64,000 nt of DNA from Capnocytophaga leadbetteri (GTDB lineage: Bacteria > Bacteroidota > Bacteroidia > Flavobacteriales > Flavobacteriaceae), in the NCBI RefSeq assembly GCF_003054025.1, contig NZ_QBKG01000008.1, positions 26,013-90,012 on the forward strand, written 5' to 3'. The translations under genes were made by a program, and so were the position numbers. Below the pieces are notes generated by a model, which saw nothing but the letters and a program-made list of their open reading frames with translations, searched no databases and was not told the DNA's origin. The first letter of the stretch is position 1, and each line of letters opens with the position of its first letter. Shown here piece by piece: positions 59,290-64,000 of the stretch.

Positions 59290-60645
59290 ATGGCAACTTT
59301 TAAGATAACAGACGCACTCATTGAGCAAATACAACAGCTCATTGAAGAAAAGAAAAATAAAGAGCTAACAACGCTCTTAAGCGACTTGCACTATGCCGAT
59401 ATAGCTGAAGTTATTCACGAATTAGATATTGAGGAAGGAGTATATATCATTCGTCTTATTGATGCTCAGAAAACTTCAGATGTACTGACAGAGTTAGACG
59501 ATGATTATCGCGATAAGATATTAGAGCATCTTTCGGCTAAAGAGATTGCTGATGAGATATTAGAGCTCGATACCGATGACGCGGTGGATATCATTTCTGA
59601 GCTACCCGAAGAGCGAAAAACAGAGGTTATCTCGTATATAGAAGATGTAGAGCACGCTAAAGACATCGTCGATTTGCTACGCTATGACGAGCACACAGCA
59701 GGGGGGTTAATGGCGAAAGAGTTAGTCAAGGTAAATGAGAATTGGAATGTGCTCAAGTGTGTGAAGGAGATGCGAGAGCAGGCAGCCAATGTTACACGGG
59801 TACATTCAATATATGTAGTAGATGATAATGATGTGCTAAAAGGGCGACTTTCACTCAAAGACCTGCTTACTACTTCTACCCGCTCTGAGGTGAAAGATAT
59901 CTATATCCCCAAAGTAGATTATGTATATGTTACTGATACTGCTGAAGAGGTTGCTCATATAATGAGTAAGTACGACCTCGAGGCAATACCGGTAGTAGAT
60001 GAGATGAAACGCCTTGTAGGGCGCATTACCATTGATGACGTGGTAGACGTGATAAAAGAAGAGGCTGAAAAAGACTACCAATTAGCAGCCGGTATCACCC
60101 ACGATGTAGAAGCAGACGACAGTGTTTGGAAACTTACTAAAGCGCGCTTACCGTGGTTACTTATCGGTATGTTTGGCGGACTTGGAGCGGCGAGTATTAT
60201 CAATGGATTTCAAGATACAATGAATATATACCCTATATTGCTGATATTCATTCCCCTTATTCAGGCTACCGCAGGGAATGTAGGGGTACAATCTTCAGCG
60301 ATAGTAGTACAAGGCTTAGCAAACAACTCAATTGATGGCGAGATTATCAAGCGATTATTAAAAGAGTTTCTCTTAGGGCTTATCAACGGAGGAACTATAG
60401 CGGGTATCGTGATATTAGTAAGCCATTTTGCTTTTAAAGCGGAGTACTTGGTGAGTATCACCGTAGCGATTGCCCTTGTAACAGTGATAGTAAATGCAGC
60501 AGTAATAGGTACTTTCATACCTATATTATTACACAAACGCGGTATAGATCCTGCGGTAGCAACAGGCCCTTTTATCACTACCAGCAATGATGTATTGGGT
60601 ATTCTAATTTACTTCTTTATAGCGAAGTTAATATTAGGCTTTTAG
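59290..60645 (+). CDS. mgtE: Magnesium transporter MgtE
   Basis: 451 residues. An N-terminal helical domain (1-125) with DDAVDIISELPEE, then two CBS domains (130-255; TRVHSIYVVDDNDVLKGRLSLKDLL, LEAIPVVDEMKRLVGRITIDDVVDVI). Five membrane segments follow (about 280-450) with the pore signature QATAGNVGVQSSAIVVQG. It imports Mg2+, gated by Mg2+ at the N and CBS domains. It is the last gene of the tgt operon and has a terminator. Confidence 0.95.
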   Translation: MATFKITDALIEQIQQLIEEKKNKELTTLLSDLHYADIAEVIHELDIEEGVYIIRLIDAQKTSDVLTELDDDYRDKILEHLSAKEIADEILELDTDDAVDIISELPEERKTEVISYIEDVEHAKDIVDLLRYDEHTAGGLMAKELVKVNENWNVLKCVKEMREQAANVTRVHSIYVVDDNDVLKGRLSLKDLLTTSTRSEVKDIYIPKVDYVYVTDTAEEVAHIMSKYDLEAIPVVDEMKRLVGRITIDDVVDVIKEEAEKDYQLAAGITHDVEADDSVWKLTKARLPWLLIGMFGGLGAASIINGFQDTMNIYPILLIFIPLIQATAGNVGVQSSAIVVQGLANNSIDGEIIKRLLKEFLLGLINGGTIAGIVILVSHFAFKAEYLVSITVAIALVTVIVNAAVIGTFIPILLHKRGIDPAVATGPFITTSNDVLGILIYFFIAKLILGF

Positions 60646-60664
60646 TCTATAATAGTGAATAAAT

Positions 60665-60706
60665 AAAAAAGATGCGAGAGGCATTATAGCTTCTCGCATC
60701 TTTTTT
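60665..60706. terminator. Terminator between mgtE and prfB
   Basis: AAAAAAGATGCGAGA pairs with TCTCGCATCTTTTTT, 12-base loop. It serves both convergent operons. Confidence 0.9.
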
Positions 60707-60708
60707 TA

Positions 60709-61810
60709 TTACTCATTAGTATTACTTTGCCCCATCAGCATAAGATAAGCTTTTAGAAAGTCATCTAATTCACCGTTCATTACACTATCAACATCAGTCG
60801 ATTCGTAACCTGTGCGCACGTCTTTTACTAGTTTGTACGGGTGCATTACATAGTTGCGTATCTGCGAACCCCATTCTATTTTCATCTTTCCTGCTTCTAT
60901 CTCATCACGCTTAGCTTGACGTTTTTTCAGCTCTATTTCGTATAACTGCGATTTAAGCAATTGCAAAGCTTTGTTTTTGTTGTCTAACTGACTACGTGTT
61001 TCTGAGTTCTCAATGATAATACCTGTAGGGTGGTGGCGTAGTCGTACGGCAGTTTCTACCTTGTTTACGTTCTGACCACCTGCACCACTCGAGCGCATTG
61101 TCTCAAAAGTAATATCAGCAGGATTGATTTCTATTTCAATGGTATCATCGGCTAACGGATATACATACACCGAAGCAAAAGAGGTATGTCGCTTAGCATT
61201 ACTGTCAAAAGGAGAGATACGCACTAAGCGGTGCACACCATTTTCTCCTTTTAGGTAACCAAAAGCATATTCACCTTCAATCTCTATGGTTACTGTTTTT
61301 ACTCCGGCAACATCGCCTTCTTGAAAATTGAGCGTTTTCACCTTGTATTTCTGGTTGTTGCACCACATAGTGTACATACGCAGCAACATCGATGCCCAAT
61401 CACAACTTTCAGTACCACCCGCTCCTGCTGTAATTTGTAGTACAGCACTCATCGCATCACCTTCGTCAGAGAGCATATTGCGGAACTCTAACGCCTCAAT
61501 AGCGTGTAGAGCTTGGGTGTATTGTTGGTCTACCTCTTCGGCAGAGGCTTCGCCATCTTTCAAAAAATCCAACATTACCTCTACGTCAGAGGTCAGACTT
61601 TCAGCTTCTTCATAATCTTCCACCCATTTTTTCTTTACGCGTAGTTCGCGCATTATCTTTTCAGCTTCTTTAGCGTTATCCCAAAAGTCGGGAGCAAAGG
61701 TTTTTTCTTCTTCGTTGCTTATTTCTATACGCTTGGCATCTACGTCAAAGATACCTCCTTAACGCACCCAGGCGATTCATTAAGTCTTTTACTTGTTCGG
61801 TATTTGTCAT
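60709..61810 (-). CDS. prfB: Peptide chain release factor 2, with programmed +1 frameshift
   Basis: The gene starts at ATG 61810 with [20 protein letters not shown] and reaches TGA at 61747-61745 after 21 codons. Continuing in the +1 frame from GAC (61746) gives [20 protein letters not shown] and then the rest of RF2, 366 residues in all. The SPF-type tripeptide region lies in the middle, and the catalytic GGQ in [17 protein letters not shown]. The slippery site is AGG AGG TAT CTT TGA C, the classic autoregulatory site at which low RF2 allows the shift. The start overlaps the frr stop codon (ATGA). It is the last gene of pyrH-small-small-frr-prfB. Confidence 0.96.
61744..61759 (-). promoter_or_regulatory. 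prfB frameshift signal
   Basis: On the minus strand AGGAGGTATCTTTGAC: an internal Shine-Dalgarno-like AGGAGG, the slippery CTT and the in-frame TGA followed by C. Spacing is the same as in other prfB genes. Confidence 0.95.
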
Positions 61811-62361
61811 ACTTTTAATATCTCAGCTTCTTTGGCTGCTAATACTTCTTCTACTTTTTTGATGTATTTATCGGTAAGTTTTTGTACGCGTTCTTCAGCA
61901 TCTTTCTTGATGTCGTCAGAAGTTTCTACCTTTTTAATCTCTTTATTAGCTTCTTGGCGGGCGTTGCGCACACTTATTTTAGCATCTTCACCTTCGCCTT
62001 TAGCTTGCTTTACCAGCTCTTTACGGCGCTCTTCAGTCAATGGGGGAACGCTAATAATCACCATTTCACCATTATTCATAGGGTTGAAGCCTAAGTTTGC
62101 TATCTGAATAGCTTTCTCTATAGGTTGAATCATTTTCTTTTCCCAAGGCTGTATAGTGATGGTGCGCGAGTCCGGAGCAGCTACGTTAGCTACTTGGCTC
62201 AGAGGCGTTTGAGCACCGTAGTAATCTACCATTACGCTGCCTAACATTTGCGGACTTGCTTTACCAGCACGAATGTTGCCCAAAGCCTTGTCTAAGTGTT
62301 GCAATGCCTCTTGCATCGCTTCTGAAGTACTGTCTAAAATAATATTAATTTCTTCGTTCAT
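61807..62361 (-). CDS. frr: Ribosome recycling factor
   Basis: 184 residues, standard length. It splits the post-termination ribosome together with EF-G. LDKALGNIRAGKASPQMLGSVMVDYYG and LNPMNNGEMVIISVPPLTEERRKELVKQAK-like stretches are the family signatures. Its stop codon overlaps the prfB start, so recycling factor and release factor 2 are translationally coupled. Confidence 0.96.
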   Translation of the reverse strand: MNEEINIILDSTSEAMQEALQHLDKALGNIRAGKASPQMLGSVMVDYYGAQTPLSQVANVAAPDSRTITIQPWEKKMIQPIEKAIQIANLGFNPMNNGEMVIISVPPLTEERRKELVKQAKGEGEDAKISVRNARQEANKEIKKVETSDDIKKDAEERVQKLTDKYIKKVEEVLAAKEAEILKV

Positions 62362-62394
62362 TGTATATTGTTTTTATTTATTAAATGTTAGTTA

Positions 62395-62622
62395 TTAGGA
62401 ATTAGTTTTGTTTGATAGTAACTTTTCTATTTTCATTTGTAGGTTATTATTCTTCTTATGAAAGAAAAAAATAGCCACAATCAATAAAATTGTCAATAAT
62501 GGTTGAATAAACACATATAAATAGATATTCACTGCTTCATAAGTAGTACCAAAGGTGTCTGCTAATAAATTCAAGGCTTCTACAGCAAGGTCAAAACATT
62601 TATGTAATAGATTTTGTTCCAT
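62395..62622 (-). CDS. Small membrane protein, tandem paralogue B
   Basis: 75 residues. Amphipathic N-terminal helix (EQNLLHKCFDLAVEALNLLADTFG), the motif TTYEAVNIYLYVF, a membrane segment (IQPLLTILLIVAIFFFH) and a basic tail with a short coiled coil. It shares its plan and the motif (L/T)TY(K/E)(E/A)VN with the next gene, so the two are paralogues. Its start codon overlaps the stop of the other (TAATG). Function unknown. Confidence 0.7.
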   Translation of the reverse strand: MEQNLLHKCFDLAVEALNLLADTFGTTYEAVNIYLYVFIQPLLTILLIVAIFFFHKKNNNLQMKIEKLLSNKTNS

Positions 62623-62825
62623 TAGTTACGTGATTCTAATTGTTTAATAAAGCGCTTTTTCTCTCTATATTGTACATATTTAATTACAAATAATAGCAAA
62701 AGTGCTATATCTATCATAGGCATTAGAAAAATAAAGACAATAGCATTCACTTCTTTATAGGTAAGTCCTATAAAGTGCGCCAATATGTGCATTACTTCAC
62801 AACACCAATTGAACAATGCTTCCAT
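62622..62825 (-). CDS. Small membrane protein, tandem paralogue A
   Basis: 67 residues from [20 protein letters not shown] (ATG at 62825). The motif LTYKEVNAIVFIFLMPMIDIALLLLFVI gives one membrane segment, followed by a basic tail (REKKRFIKQLESRN). The ATG shares one base with the pyrH stop codon (TGATG), so it is translationally coupled to pyrH. No family is recognised. Confidence 0.7.
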   Translation of the reverse strand: MEALFNWCCEVMHILAHFIGLTYKEVNAIVFIFLMPMIDIALLLLFVIKYVQYREKKRFIKQLESRN

Positions 62826-63538
62826 CAAACATTAACCACAGTTCCTACATTTTCGCCTGCTACTACTTTAGCAAGGTTGCCTTTTTTGTTCATATCAAAT
62901 ACGATGATAGGCAATTTGTTCTCTTGGCTAAGGGTGAAAGCTGTCATATCCATCACTTTCAGGTTCTTATCGATACAATCGTTGAAAGAGATATGGTCAA
63001 ACTTCACTGCCTTAGGGTCTTTCTCAGGGTCAGCAGTATAGATGCCATCTACACGAGTACCTTTCAGGATTACATCTGCATTGATTTCAATAGCGCGAAG
63101 CACAGCAGCCGAATCGGTTGTAAAATAAGGGTTACCAGTTCCTGCCCCAAAGATAACCACGCGTCCTTTTTCTAAGTGACGTACAGCGCGACGTTTGATA
63201 AAAGGTTCGGCCATCGCTTCCATTTTAATAGCCGTTTGCAGACGAGTATAGATACCTTCATCTTCTAAGGCACTTTGTAGGGCGAGCGAGTTGATAACAG
63301 TAGCGAGCATACCCATATAGTCGCCTTGTACTCTATCCATACCATTGCTAGCGCCAGCTACGCCGCGAAAAATATTGCCACCGCCGATAACGATAGCCAC
63401 TTCAACTCCCATAGCTACCACCTCTTTTATTTCAGTGGCATACTCTTTTAGGCGTGCAGGGTCTATGCCGTATTGGCGACTTCCCATAAGGGCTTCTCCG
63501 CTGAGTTTGAGCAAAATACGTTTATATTTCATTTTCAA
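62825..63538 (-). CDS. pyrH: UMP kinase
   Basis: 237 residues. PyrH phosphorylates UMP to UDP with [50 protein letters not shown] and [22 protein letters not shown] are the family signatures. pyrF, which makes its substrate, is at 20125. It is the first gene of the pyrH-frr-prfB operon with a full consensus promoter. Confidence 0.96.
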   Translation of the reverse strand: MKMKYKRILLKLSGEALMGSRQYGIDPARLKEYATEIKEVVAMGVEVAIVIGGGNIFRGVAGASNGMDRVQGDYMGMLATVINSLALQSALEDEGIYTRLQTAIKMEAMAEPFIKRRAVRHLEKGRVVIFGAGTGNPYFTTDSAAVLRAIEINADVILKGTRVDGIYTADPEKDPKAVKFDHISFNDCIDKNLKVMDMTAFTLSQENKLPIIVFDMNKKGNLAKVVAGENVGTVVNV

Positions 63539-63575
63539 TATAGTTTATTGGTTCTGTTTCAGATATAAGATTTTA

Positions 63576-63606
63576 CAAAAGTAAGTAATTTTAATGAGAG
63601 TACCAA
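63576..63606 (-). promoter_or_regulatory. Promoter of the pyrH-frr-prfB operon
   Basis: On the minus strand: TTG (63606-63604), 20 bases, TACTTTTG (63583-63576), 38 bases before the ATG. Confidence 0.8.
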
Positions 63607-63639
63607 AAAAAAGTACTGGAACTTACAAAAACACCCATT

Positions 63640-63872
63640 TTTTCCTCCCAATCTTCCCAGCCCTCCCGCTCGTCCCACCTGTCTCACCTGCCCCATCTAT
63701 CCCACTTGTCCCACAATCGCCTGTGCGGCTCGCACTCCCACTCGTCTCACCTGTCCCACTCGTCTCACCAGTCCCACTCGTCCCACCTGTCCCACCTGTT
63801 CCACTTGTCCCACAATCGCCTGTGCGGCTCGCCCCCCCATTCCTCCCATTCCTCCCATTCCTCCCATTCTGT
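63640..63872 (+). repeat. 9-nt pyrimidine-rich array, third locus
   Basis: About 25 units of the NNTCYCACY type. A 33-base stretch beginning CCCACTTGTCCCACAATCGC and containing GCCTGTGCGGC occurs twice (63695-63730 and 63803-63836). The end is a perfect CATTCCTCC run of four. The array ends directly at the probable end of an insertion sequence. Confidence 0.85.
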
Positions 63873-64000
63873 CATATCCTAAAATAGGTTTACACTAAAA
63901 TAGGAAAAAAATATGACAAAAGGGCGAGCAGAGATAGTTCGGTACAGTGATTGCTTTAAGAGAGCTGTCATAGAAGAAATAGAGAAAAAAGGCTTAAGTA
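63873..64000 (+). mobile_element. Left end of an insertion sequence (partial)
   Basis: After the 9-nt array the sequence changes abruptly to GTCATATCCTAAAATAGGTT, with the word CTAAAATAGG repeated at 63879 and 63893. A transposase-like start codon follows at 63913. The right end lies outside the window, so the boundary is an estimate. Confidence 0.55.
63913..64000 (+). CDS. Transposase OrfA-like protein, 5' part
   Basis: The frame runs from ATG 63913 off the window: MTKGRAEIVRYSDCFKRAVI then EEIEKKGLS. The wording xRYSxxFKxxVIxEIE is the first helix of the helix-turn-helix OrfA of IS3-type elements in Bacteroidota. Only 29 residues are visible, so the family is probable, not certain. Confidence 0.7.
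   Translation, partial: MTKGRAEIVRYSDCFKRAVIEEIEKKGLS

Noticed and set aside
61653..61653. prfB start at [10 protein letters not shown]
   Set aside because: The true start lies at 61810 in another frame, joined by the programmed frameshift.
63594..63887. Plus-strand open frame rich in Pro/Val/Leu
   Set aside because: Again the 9-nt array in translation, with no family and ending at the IS border.
1..64000. tRNA and rRNA genes
   Set aside because: I looked for the conserved CCA-end, GTTCRA loop and rRNA words and saw none; a dedicated search would be more sensitive.

Overview
The window looks like chromosome of a low-GC member of the Bacteroidota, most likely a flavobacterium of the Capnocytophaga type. 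The order-level call rests on the promoters. At least a dozen gene starts carry a TTG, a 19-20 base spacer and a TAnnTTTG box, and ribosome binding sites are almost absent. Several family variants are typical of the group: a long NusB, a UvrA with an altered first zinc finger, a TonB-like C-terminal domain and DUF2853. The genus is inference only, because there is no rRNA gene to confirm it.

Layout. 1-8.5 kb: a cut-off GH16 glucanase, a shrunken flavodoxin-type pseudogene, Ohr, a coiled-coil lipoprotein, an aldo/keto reductase, an AraC/GyrI-type regulator, a DUF302 protein, a WG-repeat-like secreted protein and AT-rich orphan genes. Nearly every unit is closed by one recurring long hairpin terminator. 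8.5-12.7 kb: a rod-shaped structured RNA candidate, a zinc-finger-like protein, two short BRO/DinD-like cassettes, a DUF389 protein and a beta-barrel. 12.7-27.5 kb: mostly housekeeping genes (SbcC, glutaminyl cyclase, a TruB fused to a TonB-like domain, QueH, PyrF, sirtuin, HU, NusB, YajC, YrdC/Sua5-type synthase, thioesterase), plus a ParE-type toxin-antitoxin pair and a membrane protein/winged-helix pair. 27.5-29.4 kb: an accessory island of orphan toxin C-termini, immunity genes and a broken toxin-antitoxin pair, separated by 9-nt repeat arrays. 29.6-41.9 kb: Mfd, two AT-rich orphans, UvrA, a SWIM/HEAT pair, RimM and RpsP. 42-63.5 kb: transporters, PLP enzyme, glucosaminidase, PrmC, S1, NatAB-like ABC exporter, Ppk1, MenD, DUF445, Tgt, LptG, RsmA, MgtE, then the pyrH-frr-prfB translation operon. 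It ends in a third 9-nt array and the start of a transposase gene.

Connections. QueH and Tgt belong to queuosine metabolism. SbcC, Mfd and UvrA are DNA repair genes. RpsP/RimM, RpsA, PrmC, RsmA, Frr and PrfB serve translation; PrmC modifies release factors such as PrfB, and prfB keeps its programmed +1 frameshift.

The most unusual material is between and at the ends of genes. Four families of degenerate short-unit repeats (7, 8, 9 and 11 nt) fill the spacers. The 7- and 8-nt families run into at least ten genes and supply their last codons and stop codons. The 8-nt family also supplies the TTG element of several promoters. The 9-nt arrays sit at the broken junctions of toxin/immunity cassettes.
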